Positions 34,560 through 47,697 of a stretch of 64,000 bases of DNA are shown here, in pieces; positions within the stretch are counted from its first letter, which is position 1, and each line of letters starts with the position of its first letter. Both the position numbers and the translations under genes were made by a program. Source of the stretch: Cryptomeria japonica (Eukaryota; Streptophyta; Pinopsida; Cupressales; Cupressaceae); the NCBI RefSeq assembly GCF_030272615.1, contig NC_081406.1, positions 260,203,386 to 260,267,385 on the forward strand. Reading direction: 5' to 3'. The notes beneath the pieces are model-generated. The model was not told the origin of the DNA. It made no database searches and saw nothing but the letters and a program-made list of their open reading frames with translations.

Positions 34560-35880
34560 TGTCGGGCCTTGTAATTGTCGTGCAACTCTCAGTCAATCGG
34601 ATGGCCCGTGTGGATTCGCGAACTCAACATGCCCGAAAGTTACCTATCGCGAAGTAGCAAAAAGGTTTGGCGGGACCCAATGATGAGGACTTCTTTCTTG
34701 GCTAAAGGGCAATCGGTTTGGAAAGAGATCAATGACCTGCGTTGATTCGCAACCTAAAGATGCTCGTGGTTTACAAGTTGTGAAATGGCAAAAAGATGGT
34801 GGGCCCAGGTGAAGTGGTTAGTAGAAAGAGTAACATCAGTGCAAGTCCTTGAGATCTGATGCCCCGCGTTGTTTCGTGAGATAAAGATAACCGAGTTTTA
34901 CCCTTTTGCGAAATAGCAAAAGGGTTTGGTAGGCCCAACATCCAAGCTTCATCTGAAGATTAAAGACCGATCATGTTCTATCTGATCGGATGGCCCTTGT
35001 TATTTCATGAGATCAAAGCGCACGTGTTTTAACTATTGCGAAATAGCAAAAGGTTGTGGCAGGTCCCAGAAGCCTGCGGGTTTTCTAACGAGTAAAGAGT
35101 GAGTGGTTCAGAGAATAATCAATAGCCTACGTTGATTCGCAACCCAAAGATGCTCGAGAGTTAGTTTTCACGAAGTGGCGAAATGACATGGCTTTCTAAG
35201 TGAGCAGTCCAGGAGGTAGGGATCGCAAATCAAAAGGTTACAGGTGTCCTCCAGATCATGTAAAACAAAGAACAAACTTGGCGACCAAGTGGTGGGCCCA
35301 ACAAACAGAATGATATAAACTAAAGACAAAGAGGTGACCTGTCAGGCACAGGTGGCATTTCAGAAGTGGATCCCACTAAAGTCTTTCAGCGAATAGGAAG
35401 TAGACACGTCAGTTCAAGAGGGATCGAATGCCAAAGTGAATGGCACTAATTCAGAGGGCCCACGTCTGGCGGTTCTAACAGGTTGTTAAAGGAAGGGCAT
35501 CTCAAGAAAAATCTAACAGCGGGCGTTATTTCACAACCTTTAAATGCACGATGGTTACCATTCACAAAATAGCGAAAACAGTTAGTGTTAACCATTTTGA
35601 ATGCGGTTAGTGATATAAACCACTAGGTTAGGACAATATAAAGATCGATCAAGTTTCAGTTGATTGGATAGCTAGTGTAGCTTCATGAGGTCAAGATACA
35701 AGATGGTTACCCATCGCAAAATAGCAAAAGGATTTTCAGCCTGTTGCCAAGCAAGGAAGAGTCAAAAGGGTAAAAGTGGTGCAAGTTCTATCTGATCCAA
35801 AGGTTGGCATCTTTTCACTAGATGAACATGCAAGAGCTTTATGCTCTGCGAAACAGGGAAAGAGCAAAATGAAAAATACT
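34560..35880. repeat. Degenerate tandem repeat with GCGAAATAGCAAAAGG core
   Basis: About eight degenerate units of roughly 130-150 bp occur (near 34590, 34735, 34850, 34985, 35115, 35515, 35660 and 35800). Shared parts are GATCGGATGGCCC, TTGATTCGC(A/G)A, AAAGATGC(T/A)CG and GCGAAATAGCAAAAGG with GGGCCCA. It precedes the second copy of the unrecognised protein and may be the U3 or promoter region of its element. Confidence 0.65.
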
Positions 35881-35992
35881 CAGAGCAGTTTTGATCCGTT
35901 GGAGCCAAATTTTTGAATTCTTTCATGAATTCAATTCTGAAGGGACAGTCGAAGCGTGCGGTGTTAATGTCACAGTTAAGGAGCCAAATTGC

Positions 35993-36005
35993 TGTATATA
36001 TCCCC
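35993..36005 (+). promoter_or_regulatory. Candidate TATA box before copy 2
   Basis: TGTATATATCCCC lies about 180 bp before the ATG at 36182, after the repeat array and before an A-rich, leader-like stretch. The sequence and position fit a plant TATA box; there is no other evidence. Confidence 0.3.
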
Positions 36006-36181
36006 GCATCAATTGAATGAGGGTATCATTTCACAGAAGAATTTGTAGAGAGAGCTAGTATAGAGAAGAAGTTTGCAAACTAAAATCAAGTTCTCTTGCT
36101 CTTTGTTTACCCATTGCTTAAAGATTGTTGAATTGTGGTCTTGCCCTATTAGAAAATTGCTTTGATCGATAATTGGCTTAG

Positions 36182-39100
36182 TTGCATACTCCTAAAATGG
36201 GACACAGAATAGAATTAATAGGGAAGGTAAATTACCAGGACCGAAGTATTTGTGATGACTTTCTTGAGCAGTTAACCATGTCGACCAATGTCGGGGCTAG
36301 GGCCAAGGAGTTAGTGCCAAAAAACCCCCATTTGAAAATTGGAGATGGTTTATATGATAAAGGAAATTGGTTGAGGGACCCTAAAATAGGGATATCCGGT
36401 CTCAGTTTGTTTAAAGTGGATTTTGGTAAGAGACATGCCCCTTCCCCTATGAATAGTATCTGGAATTTAGATGTAGGGAAGCTTGTGGTCCCAGGTGTTT
36501 TCATGGATGTAGATCTGTTGACCCTAATTGCGCAGAATTATGACCCTGCTGCCAGATGCATTAGAAACATAAAGGGATCAGCCCTTGTCAAAATCAAAGA
36601 TGATGAATTTAGGAATGCCTTCAAGCTTGGTGAAGCTTCCAGCTACCTTTAGCCTATTGATTTTGAGGCATTAACCCAAGTTTACAATGCCCAAAGAGAT
36701 CATCTTAGGAGTGGCCCATTGAGAGAATTTTTTATCAAAATAGGGGATTAATAGTCATAGGCCCTAGCACAATGGAGCCATTTTCCCTGAATTTATTTAC
36801 CTTGAGAGCTATGGGTATGTACTGGACACTGTGTCAAATTTTTGGAGAAGATGCTGAGAAAAACATGCCTTTCCATTATATGTTAATGATTGCCCAAATT
36901 TTGAACCCTTCCCTGGCCATAACATTTGACTTCGCTCCTTTCCTCTCTAATGCTATCCATGCAGGCTTAGTAGGAATAAAGAATGGTAAGGTAGACAAGC
37001 CATTTGGATGGTATTCCAGGTTGATGCATATGTTTCTATTCAAAGGGGCTGATTATTTTGCAAAAGAGATGAACTTGGTTAAGGTCAAGGATAAAGAGGA
37101 GATACCAGTGCAATTGTGGAGTACTATTCTATCTTGGGATAGAGATGATGCAAGTTATCTAAAGTTTGATAGATGCTTTGCTTCTAAAATTAGAGTTCTC
37201 TTGTGTGCAGAAAACCCTAGGATTCCCAAGGCTCTTTTGGAATTCCTTAGGCCCAAAGAATTTGCAGAGGATATCAAGATTGTTCATAACTGGGGAGATA
37301 TGTATCTATATCCTATTTCTACTATTTTTAGAGTGTTTGGATTTAGGGGTACCCCTTATCTACTGCCCTATCAAGTTCCATTAAAGATAGGGATTGCAGA
37401 AGTATTAAGACAAATTGGAGGAGTGCAGGAGGCTGAGTTAACTAACAGGGGTAAAGGGACAATTTTCCCAACCATCACCATGGCTCATCATTTTGTAATT
37501 ACCAAAGGTGGATGGAAGTATTTTGAAGAATTATTTAAACCATACATGTTATCAGCTGCAGTGTCAAGGTGTGCCGACCTTGAAGATTTCTTCAACAACA
37601 TGTTCAGGAAGAGAGCAGTTTGTAAAATCAGGCCTCACCAATTCCAATTCCCTGAAGATTTGATCATGAATGAATTTAGTCTAGATGAGAAAGAGTTGAG
37701 GAAGGAGAAGTGGATTTCATACAGAAGAGCCCTTGACTTTATCTATCAATTTGATTCTAGTTATGATCCTCTCTCTAGTTTTAACCCTTTTGAAGAAAAG
37801 GTTAAATTCTTAATTCTTTATTTTGAAGATTTAATGCAAACCCTGAAGGAAAAAAGAGAAGCCATAATGTAGAATGATCCTGATAGGGCTAAATTGGTCC
37901 TAGCCAAGTCTGCCTTTGCTAAGGCTATTCCACCAGGTGATTATATAATGCACAAGAGATCTAAGTATACTGTAATGATGCCAGTAACAGGTGAACCTTC
38001 TACTTCTAGAGGGAAGAGGGCCATTGAAGATACTATTGAGATTTAGGATTCACCTAAGGGATAGAGGACAAGTAAAGATATTTAAACTGATGACCCTCAG
38101 TACTCTCCATCTTAGTCCCCTATTCATATAGGAGATGAGCAAGCGGTGGCTGAGCAATTGATACAATTGGGGAGTCTGGGTGAAATTGCCTACACCTACA
38201 ATGAGACTCAAGAAGGAATGCCAAAAGAGTAACCCTGTGCTAAAATGGATGTAACTGATGGTGAGATATAGGGAAAAGAATTTGACATTACTGTCAAAAA
38301 AGCTAGTGAAGAATTCCTAGCTGACAGCAATTTTGTCGCATCAGGAGCTTTTATGCAGTTTCTATGGAAGAAAAATATTGATCAATTCAAGATCAGATGT
38401 GAGCAAAGGGTAAATGAACAGCCTTTGAAGGATGCAACCCAAGTGGAGGAAGAGGTTAAATAAGAAATGATGACTGAGTTCAAAGCTATCACTCCTAAGG
38501 TTGGAAGAGAGATGGTGGATAAGGCTGGTGTGCTAATCCTCCCTAAATGGGATATAGCTGATGCGTTGGTTCTTGAAGCAGTCAGAAAGGAAAATAAGCC
38601 AATGAAGGGAGTGGTATTCAACAAAGATGATGCTTCTCTAGTTATGTGGTCCCTTAAAAGAAATGAAGGTAGAAGAAGGAAAGATACCTCATAGTCTAAC
38701 CTTCTAGGAGATATGATAGTTAGAAGAGTTCAGGATACAGGGGTAGTGGAAGCAACTAGTACTGTTTTAGAGACTTCTAAGTTCAATGTAGTAGTAGTAG
38801 AGAAGGAAGCAAAAGAAAAGGATGATCTCCAAATTAGGTTGGAAACAATTTTAAAGGCTTATAATGAAGCCAAAAAGGAGGTAGCTAGCAAGGACACTAT
38901 CATTGCCAAACTTCAAAGTCAGCTAATGGGACAATACCAAGGAGGTGAGTCCTCTACCTTGGCAATTTCTTCGTCTCCAGCAAGGCCCCCACCTACTAGT
39001 CCCATCATAGAATTCCCTCCTTCTCCTATGCCTTCTAGTTTTTGACTAGCTGAGACTTATCAACATGAATTGGAAAAGTTGAAACAGGCTCAGACCTTAT

Positions 39101-39762
39101 TTGCAAATAAGTATGAGGAGAAGATAAAGGCTACAATTTTGAGTTTTGTTGATACCGTTGATGCTCCCATGGTACATATCAATATGAAGAGAATTTTTGA
39201 CACTCTTTGTGAGTTAAATGAGGACAAGGCCATTCTAGAGCCTATTCTAAATAAGTGGATCCTGAGGGAAGTAGATTTAGAATTCATGTGTGTATCTTAT
39301 GATGAAGCTGGATTCGATGCCACTATCAAATCCACATGTGAATTGACCAAAGGTTTGACAAAGTTGGTAGAAGGGAAAGCCAATGTGGAAAGGAAGGCTA
39401 ATTTATATAGAAAAGAGTATATTGAGCACAAATTTGAACTGTTTCCTGGAGGTTTTGTCAACCAAAATCAGATAAAGGACAAACAAGTATGGCTGGATGA
39501 GTTAGGAGCTAATCTGTCTCTAAGGATAAATGAAATAATCAATAAAGATGACACCTCACTGTTTGTTAAAACAATTGAGGAAATAGAAAAGATCAAATCA
39601 CATTATGGTTTCTTGGAGTCAGAAGTGAGGAAAATAAGGAACTCTTGGAAAAAGCTATTAAAGTTGAAGAAAAAGATTATTGGCTACTCATGGCCTACCG
39701 ATGATGTTTTTCAAGAGTGGTCCAAAAAATATGCGGTGCAGGAAGAAGATGCTTTGGAGTAG
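36182..39762 (+). pseudogene. Unrecognised large protein, family copy 2
   Basis: It is open from ATG 36182 for 156 codons, shifts frame near 36745, then keeps one frame to 39762 (about 1,190 codons in all). Stops lie near 36650, 37870, 38044, 38059, 38461, 38692 and elsewhere, often TAG where Gln would fit. The longest open part is 36772-37872. Shared with copy 1: NSIWNLDVGKLVVPGVFMDV, NYDPAAR, RLMHMFLFKG, LRPKEFAED...HNWGDMY and FRGTPYLLP. The C-terminal half has a Lys/Glu coiled-coil-like region, a Pro/Ser linker (about 38970-39045) and a Lys-rich helical tail. I know no domain matching it. A gag-like role is a guess. Confidence 0.6.
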
Positions 39763-41169
39763 TTACAAGAGGTTGCAACCGATCAAAAGTGCAAGAGGCC
39801 AAAGATGCTGAAAAGGACTTGTAACCGTTTCTTGGGGAGTATTTTCAGTTTGTAACAAACTCTTTTTGAAAAGGGGTCTGAAGCTTGTATGCATTCATGA
39901 TTATATAAATGGATACCAAGACTAATGAAAAGGGGGATTGCAAGAATTTGTAAGAAAACTCTGCAGAAATATATCTGGGATTTTCTAGTCTTATGGAGAA
40001 TACTCCTAGTTTTGTAATACTTTTCAAAATTAATATCAATATACAGACTATGAACTTTCGAGCCTAGATTTTGTGTTGTCTTCTGGTTTACTTTCAATAG
40101 TTTATTAGTTTCAATTTTGAGTAATTTTAACATTGCAAGCACCAATGCGTTGTTAGTGTTCACCTCCCTTGCTCGACTTGTACATCCAATTCTTGAGCTC
40201 AACAAACTCACTAGTTACCAGCCATCTAAACAAGCCATCTGCTTAATGTGTACTAACAATAATGGTTATTAATGACCATCATATGATAAATAGCATACAC
40301 TTGAGCCAACTAACTCACTAGTTTACTAACCAACTATCTAGTGAACTGCTTAATGTCTACTAAGAATAACGGTCATAAATGACCATCATAAGATAATTAA
40401 CATACACTTGAGTCAGTTGATTCATTGGTTACATAACTTCTAGGTTTAGCTGATCCAATTCGTTACATAATAGTCTCATGTCTACTGACATTAACGGTTT
40501 ACAAGGACCTTCATGGGATTGTGACATAACCTAACAAGCCAACTACTACAAATCCCCTATCTCTAACAAGCTTCAAATGTCATCATGGAATTAAACCTAA
40601 TACAACATTGGTTCCCTTATTTAGCTAAATTAACACATCATATTATGACTCAACAAAAAATACGGTTCTAATATATTTTTTTGTCTTTCTATATTCCCAA
40701 AAGTATGTATCTAATTGATGATAAGAATCCTTCTTCAGGTCTTGCAACCATGGAGACTGATATAATCTGATTATAACCGATGTGCATTGATTCCAAGATG
40801 AACCATATTCGGTTGAACTATGAGTTAAGAGTGGAAAACAAATAAACATAGAATACCTACAAAATATAGCAAGGTATTGTGACTATAAGATAGAAACCAT
40901 CCTAAGAGCCTCCAATATATCAAAAGTTGAGAAAGTAGCAAGCTTACTGTACAAAGAGACTGATCACTATAAAGTTGTAGTCAAGTTCAAAGCATTGATT
41001 TGTGGGAACAAAGGGTTTCATATGGGATAGAGCAGTCTCATGAAATATCATGATAGTCATAATCATAATCTAAAGAGTAGTCAAATCTTCAAGATAGATT
41101 GGTGATAGTGCAGTCATTCTGTTGAGCATCAAATCTGAATTAAGTAAAATATCTTGATTTGAGAAATTA
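39763..41169. other. Non-coding, with a degenerate repeat of about 110-125 bp
   Basis: The start looks like a 3' untranslated region of copy 2. TGT(G/C)TACT(A/G)A.AATAA(C/T)GG-like units start near 40247, 40353 and 40479, the first two also sharing AATGACCATCATA and CATACACTTGAG. No gene seen. Confidence 0.5.
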
Positions 41170-42615
41170 AATCATAGAAGCCATCTCTCTTTGGAAGAAA
41201 TCATTATTTTCATTGATACCATAATAACCCATAAGTTATCCAACAAGTCTAAAAGCATTCTATCGAAGTATCTAAGATTTAAACAGTATCGTTGAGACCC
41301 AGTGATGTCTCATCGATATAAAAGGGGCATCGAAGAAAGCAAACATCGATGAACTTCAGAAAGGACTCATAGAAGACAGTAACTCCATCGATAAAAGATA
41401 TTGAGGAAAGTGGAGATGGTTCACATCGACAAGAAAAGGTCTTCGAGGATATAACACTATCGGTGCAAAAAGACTCACTGAAAGGGACGGTCCCACCAAC
41501 AAAAGGTATCAAAGAAAGAAGAGGTGGCCCCCACCGATGAGAAAAGGCTTTCGAAGAAACAATATCATCAATGCAAGATAAAGAAGATTCACCAAAAGAA
41601 GCATTCTTATCGAAAAAGTGATATCGATAAAATAGAAGAAAACTACATTGATGAATGATATCGATAAGGATATGAGTTTCAATGGGAGGACAAAAGAAGT
41701 CACCGAAGTCCAAAGTCTCTTCAACATGAAACCCGATGGACAACAAAATGATTTTGATGAGAATGAGTTTCAAGGAGACTAAAAGGCATGTCTTTGATAC
41801 ACATGGTTTCATCGATAGAAGCCATCTCTCTTTGGAAGAAATCATCATTTTCATTGATACCGTAATAACCCATAAGTTATTGAACAAGTCTAAAAGCATT
41901 CTATTGAAGTATCTAAGATTCGAACAGTATCGATGAGACCCAATGATTTCTCATCGATATAAAAAGGGCATCGAAGAAAGCAAACACCGATGAACTTCAG
42001 AAAGAACTCATCGAAGACAGTAACTCCATCAATAAAAGATATCGAGGAAAGTGGAGATGGTTCTCATCGACAAGAAAAGGTCTTCGAGGATATAACACTA
42101 TGGTGCAAAAAGACTCACCAAAAGGGATGGTCCCACCAACAAAAGGCATTGAAGAAAGTAGAGGTGGCCCCCACCGATGAGAAAAGGCTTTCGAAGAAAT
42201 AATATCATCGATGCAAGATAAAGAAGATTCACCAAAAGAAGCATTCTCATCGAAAAAGTGATATTGATAAAACAGAAGAAAACTACATTGATGAATGATA
42301 TTGATAAGGATATGAGTTTCGATGGGAGCACAAAAGAAGTCACCGAAGTCCAAAGTCTCTTTGACATGAAACTTGGCGGACAACAAAAAGATTTCTATGA
42401 GAATATGAGTTTCAAGGAGACTAAAAGGCATCTCTCTGATACCATGGTTTCATCGATACAACTTTATTGGTGGAAGATGACAAAGAGAGGATAAAAGGGG
42501 TTTCGGTGAGACAATAGACCCATTCATCGAAGGAGCATAGTGATATCAATGGAAAACTATAGGAAGTCACCGAAGCCCAGGGTTTCTTTGACATAAAAAG
42601 GGACCAATGGAATAT
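41170..42615 (+). repeat. CATCGA-rich block 2, tandem duplication of about 640 bp
   Basis: Units at about 41175-41814 and 41815-42450 share TAGAAGCCATCTCTCTTTGG, TCTAAAAGCATTCTAT, CTCATCGATATAAAA and GGTCTTCGAGGATATAACAC. The tail (to about 42610, with TTCATCGAAGGAGCATAGTG and CCCAGGGTTTCTTTGACATA) matches the tail of block 1 in the same orientation. In both blocks the motifs CATCGA and GATATCGA dominate. Minus-strand open frames across it look incidental. Confidence 0.75.
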
Positions 42616-44760
42616 AAAGAATCTATAGCCCAAACAACAAAGAAAGGCACTGGTCATCTATAGAATACAATTCATCAGTTCACATTTCATTTTAAAGCAA
42701 TAGGAGTAGTTGAGTAGGAAATATAGAGTAGACTAGAAATAGTGTATATACATAAATTTGAAGCACATAAATCGAATAATTTCTACAACAACAATCTTGA
42801 ACTCATCTTCTATATCTCCATCCTGGGAATTTATGCAATTCTGAGATAGGAGGAAATCAGATCAAGATACTTAATCTGCTATAAAAAGTATTAGTCATTG
42901 AAAACAACTAGCGAGTAGGTATACCCTCCTAGGTCCTGCAGAGCCTAAAGTGAGAGAGTTAGTAACCAAGTAGGTTCACTCTATAAGTTGGCCAAGTCAA
43001 TTGGAGGGTTTGATCATAGGAGTTGGCATTTCCTTAGAACCTATCCAATCTATTGATTTAAGACCCAACACATTCATTATTTGTTTTGGACATTTCAAGC
43101 TATGTTTTCCTAAAAGATGGTCAAGTATAGAACAACAACACTCTGAAAATACAGTCTAGAGAGATTACAGTCTACAGTAAAGCCAGTAGGCAGTCATACC
43201 TAGTACCAAATAAAATGATAGTAATCAAGTCTATTGAGTGAAAAAGAGCAGGGTATAAGTTTCTAAAAGGTCTTTTCAAACCTTAACAACAAATAACACG
43301 TTATTGTTGCAGCATTGTCAAAACTTGACAAGAACAACACCTTATTACCTCAAGAGGCATAGTAGTCATAGGGCAACTCATGTCAAATGTGCAACTCAAT
43401 ACAATAAATAATCTTAGTTTGTATCCCTATAGCATCATAATGCAATCCTTGACCAAGTATGCATACAAGAAACATCTAGTTCTATTAAGGCACAAGCATC
43501 AAAGTCAGAGGTTATGACAACTAGTCAAAAACATCAAGTACAAAAAGTTTAGTCTCAGTCACTAGAACACAATTTGCAACATGCATTAGGAGTTGTCCAC
43601 CTTACAAATAGTGCAACATTAAAAAGGTATTATCAAAGCTACAACCACAATTCAAAGAGGAAGCTTACAAAGATACGACAAAGCTAGGTACAGTCATAAG
43701 TCAAGGCAAATACATAGTTGAAACTCAGTCCAAAATAGTGAAGAAGTGCAACAAATGACATGAGAAGTCTAAAGAAGTATTATAGAAATCATGAGTCAAG
43801 GATTAATGAATAGATTTTTTGCATCCATGATACAATCCTCAAAAGCATCCATGATACAATCTCAAACACACTTTTTACCATTCTCTTGGTGATTGTGCCC
43901 AATTGTGTATGTCTTGCTTATGTATGAAAATGGCATTTTGCAGCTTTCCACTGACCATGTATTTGAGATGTCTTTGATTTACATATGGCATGAGCTTAGT
44001 TGTAGAGTGAGACTAGGGAGTTGGACCATCTCAACCATGGTGCGCCTGCATGTGTATATAGTTTTGTGTATTCATTAAATATTTTCTTTTAATTTTAATC
44101 AACTAAAGAGTAATATTCATGACTTACAAGTAATAAAAAAACTTACAAGGATGAGGCATATTCAATACAAACAAGTAATAAAAAAACTTACAAGGATGAG
44201 GCATATTCATAACTTTTGCAGTCCCACCTTGGATATCAACACTAGAAGCAACTCATATTCTTCATGTACAAACAAGACAATATGGGAGTTCATTATACCC
44301 AGCAACTTGTGGTGTTGTTGTTCATGTTGGCTCTATTGGACCTTGCAATTAAGATTCAATATACATTATTCAATAAGATTAACTGTGCAACATAATAAAA
44401 TATTGAAAAGTTTGTTACCTTGTTGAGCTTCGCTTGGTTTCGAGAATAGTTTAATATTCTCTACTTAATAGGGCCAACCATGTGAAGGTGGAAGCTCATT
44501 TGGTCCCTCCTCCCCCTAACATCACTCTAAATTCCCCGTTAACATCTTATGACATTCATTCATTCATTCTTTCTAGCATTAATAAAATATAGCATTCATT
44601 CATTAATATCACATAACATTCATTAACACATAACATTGATTAACATTCATTAACACGAAACATTCATCAATATTAATTAACACATATCATCCATAACTGT
44701 TAATTAGCACATAATTACATTCACTAACACATAAAAATCAGTCATTATCAATAAGTTAGA
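42616..44760. other. No recognised gene; includes two short repeats
   Basis: AT-rich sequence with TATA-like and leader-like stretches at 42715-42850, so it may be the continuation of an LTR-like region. It contains the second copy of the 40-bp repeat (44028-44067). It also has a perfect 39-bp direct repeat at 44126-44164 and 44171-44209. From about 44450 it is the 3' flank of the CACTA gene. Confidence 0.45.
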
Positions 44761-47697
44761 TTACAATCCTTTCTTTCTTTGTTTTTTCTTTAAAGCTATG
44801 AAAAGACTAAGTGGAACATCGGTTTCTTCATCATTTCCCCCCTCTGCAGATGTTCCGCCAACTGCTCATGATCTCAATGTATGCCTAGTCCTATACTGAG
44901 TACAAGGACGCTGAAGCGAAGGGGGGTCCTCTCTAATAACAAAGAAAATGGTTAAATTCAAAAAAAAAAAAAATTATTGTTACAAGTATTTCATTAATTT
45001 AGAGAACATAATTGTTGTGCTCTTTACCTGATGGGGCCACATCATTTTGTGTAGCCTCATCCTCAACATACTGAAAACCCTCTAGATCATCTGGAGTTGA
45101 AATAGTAAAGGTTACATTAATGTTGAACACCAATAGCAATTATATTTGTTTAAAGCAATAACAGTGGTCCTCTTTACCTAAGTGGGGAACATCACATTCT
45201 TGATGTTGTGTACTTAGATCATGCTCAACTTGCTCACCACCGACTACATGCTCTAAAATATTAACAAAAAAGGTTACATTAATTGCTACTCTAATTACAA
45301 ATTAAGATGTTTAATTGTATTAATAGCTAAATAAATAAATTTGAATAGCAAATGAATACCTCCACTACTGGGATGCACATTCGGACCTTCATGTGCAAGT
45401 GGTGTTTCACAATTAGCAGGTTGCATTCCAATGACATGCACATTGTTATCATTGCTTGCTTATTTAAAACAAATATAGTCACTTTATGTTGGAACTCAAC
45501 ATCAATTAGATTATTGGTAAAGTATTCAATTTGAAACAACTTCCATTTAGCATATTTACCTGTGTGACGGATGCACTCGAATGTTGTGTATGCCCACTCA
45601 ATTCTCGTAGCTAATTAGCCATAGCTGAATAGCCTTGCTGGTAGCCAATTATCTTGTCATCTTCTATGGGCCCTCTATTGAATTCAGAGCGCTGCATTTT
45701 TGCTTGGTACCGTGAATTTTGCTTGCATTGTTTGATAAAAAAAAACATTTGCAATTTATTAATATTTTGATGCAATATTTCGTTTACATGAGATACTTAC
45801 AATTCGTGCAACAAGTTTCATGTAACCACCAGAGCCGAGTTTGTGTTGCCTGTGCTTTTCTTGCCTTGCCTTGGTTTCCTTTGATGTGTCACTCAGTCTA
45901 TAAAAAGTTTGAAATATGTTAGATTATATAAATATAAAGAGTAATTAATTAGTACATAATTACATTCTTAATAGTATCTCATACCTTCTTTTGGCGTCTA
46001 CTGGTGTATTTCCTTTTTTCCTTTCAATTCTCTCCTTGGCATCCAAAATCAGGTCCTTCCACTCCCTCTCTGGAATCATGGGGGTTGCTCGTACTTTAGG
46101 TTCCTCTCCAAATGGATCTTGTATTGGTCCCTCACATACTTTAGATATGTGCCAGCTTTTTCAAGGAGCTTGGTTTTGTCAAAGGTGTCATTTCCAAACC
46201 ACTCAACCATTTGGTTTGTCAATTCATCTTTTAACTGTTTTTCTTGGTCATTCCACCTTTTAAAGCAAAAACAAACCTGTTAGATTTAGAAATGAACTAA
46301 AGCTACATTTATTACACTTCAAGAAATGGATCAAAGGAAAAGTATTCTAGCAATGATATGAAATCAAAAGTGGATTAGGGTTAGTTCACATATGATGTAC
46401 CACCTTTTACATATGGCGGGCCCAAATATCTGCAATGCAGTGTCACTAAGATGTTTATAGAAAATATCATTGCTTGCAAAAAATTCATGGGATCATTAGT
46501 CCAAAACGAGTGATCATAAAGTAATTTACAATTAGGGTATATATAATAATAATTTTAAAGTACCTGGAACCTTTTGTATCTTTAAGGGAAGCATTTCTTC
46601 ATCGCTCAACACCAATGTGGCTTGCAACGTTCCCGTACTAGCAATACGAGAAGATCCAGGAAATGATGGTATGTTATCAGTAGTAGTCACCTCTGACACA
46701 TCCTCATGTGCATCTTCTCCTGCAAAAAATGAATCCACTATGAAATGGCGTAAGAATTCAAGAAATAATGGTTGAAGGAAAATAAACACATGATAGAATA
46801 TAGAGCAAAAGAGGGATCTACCAATGGTGGGCAGGCCAATATGACGTGCAATAGAGGATGTTTGCATGCTACATGTTGCCGACATTACAGTTGGCAATAC
46901 AGGTGAGGGTAACCTTTGATGAGGCGGCATCGACATTTGCACAATAACATTGACAACACCTAAAGAATAATACATTAAATATATCAACCATTAAATATAT
47001 GAAAAGTGCAAGAATTGTAAACAAGGATGAACCTTTATTTTGAAAATTGACAGTATCAAGTATGATGTGTTTTGGGTACTCAGAGTGATAAGCCAAGCAA
47101 GTGATAATACAAGAAAATCGTCATCACCTGAAGATCCTGCAACACCCTGATCGTGGGAATGACTTTCATGAGGGCGGATAAATTTCTGTAAAAACAATAT
47201 GTACATATTTTAGTTAATGACATAAAAGAGAATAAAATATAAATCATCATTGAACTTTTATTATAATTAAAGCTTTCATTACTGCTTACTTGCAAGTTTT
47301 CTGCTGTCTGAAACAATAATTCCACCCTTTGTTGTATCTCATCAGTGGTAGGATGCACGATTGCCAAAGCAATAATCTCTTTTCTAATTTTTATAAGAGG
47401 CATTTTAAAGAATTTCACAAGGTCTGTGGGATCTTCAGGGTCATCATTGCTTAACCCTAATGATTCCACATCCCTAGAAAGGTGTCCAGGTACTGCAACT
47501 CCCTTTCCCTTTCCTCAAACATTCGTCTGTGTCAAGAATATCATTAACAAATACAAAATTAGTATATATCGCTAAAAAAAAGAACATAATAATGTAATAG
47601 TTTTCTTCTACCTAATTTGTACAATTACAATGAGGTTTACCTGCTATGTAGAAGTGTCACAAGGTATATCTCTGTCTGCGATATGTGATGGATCCAT
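44761..47697 (-). pseudogene. CACTA second gene, TNPA/Ptta-like (Transposase_24)
   Basis: About a dozen exons can be traced on the minus strand from ATG 47697 to TAA 44761, many with GT donors directly after coding. The clearest exons give LVKFFKMPLIKIRKEIIALA (47470-47290), then ELTNQMVEWFGNDTFDKTK with REWKDLILDAKERIERKK (46262-45989), and RLSDTSKETKARQEKHRQ with LGSGGY (45901-45806). The last pattern resembles the Ptta/En/Spm transposase domain, found in the DNA-binding partner gene of CACTA elements. The C-terminal exon is Lys-rich. Stops in exon 1, near 45620 and near 44870 and a frameshift near 46080 disable it. It lies 0.4 kb after the TNP2-like gene. Confidence 0.65.

Noticed and set aside
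41279-42431. Minus-strand open frames of 144-206 codons across the CATCGA block
   Set aside because: They occur twice because the block is tandemly duplicated, have biased composition and match no domain; they look like chance frames in a repeat.
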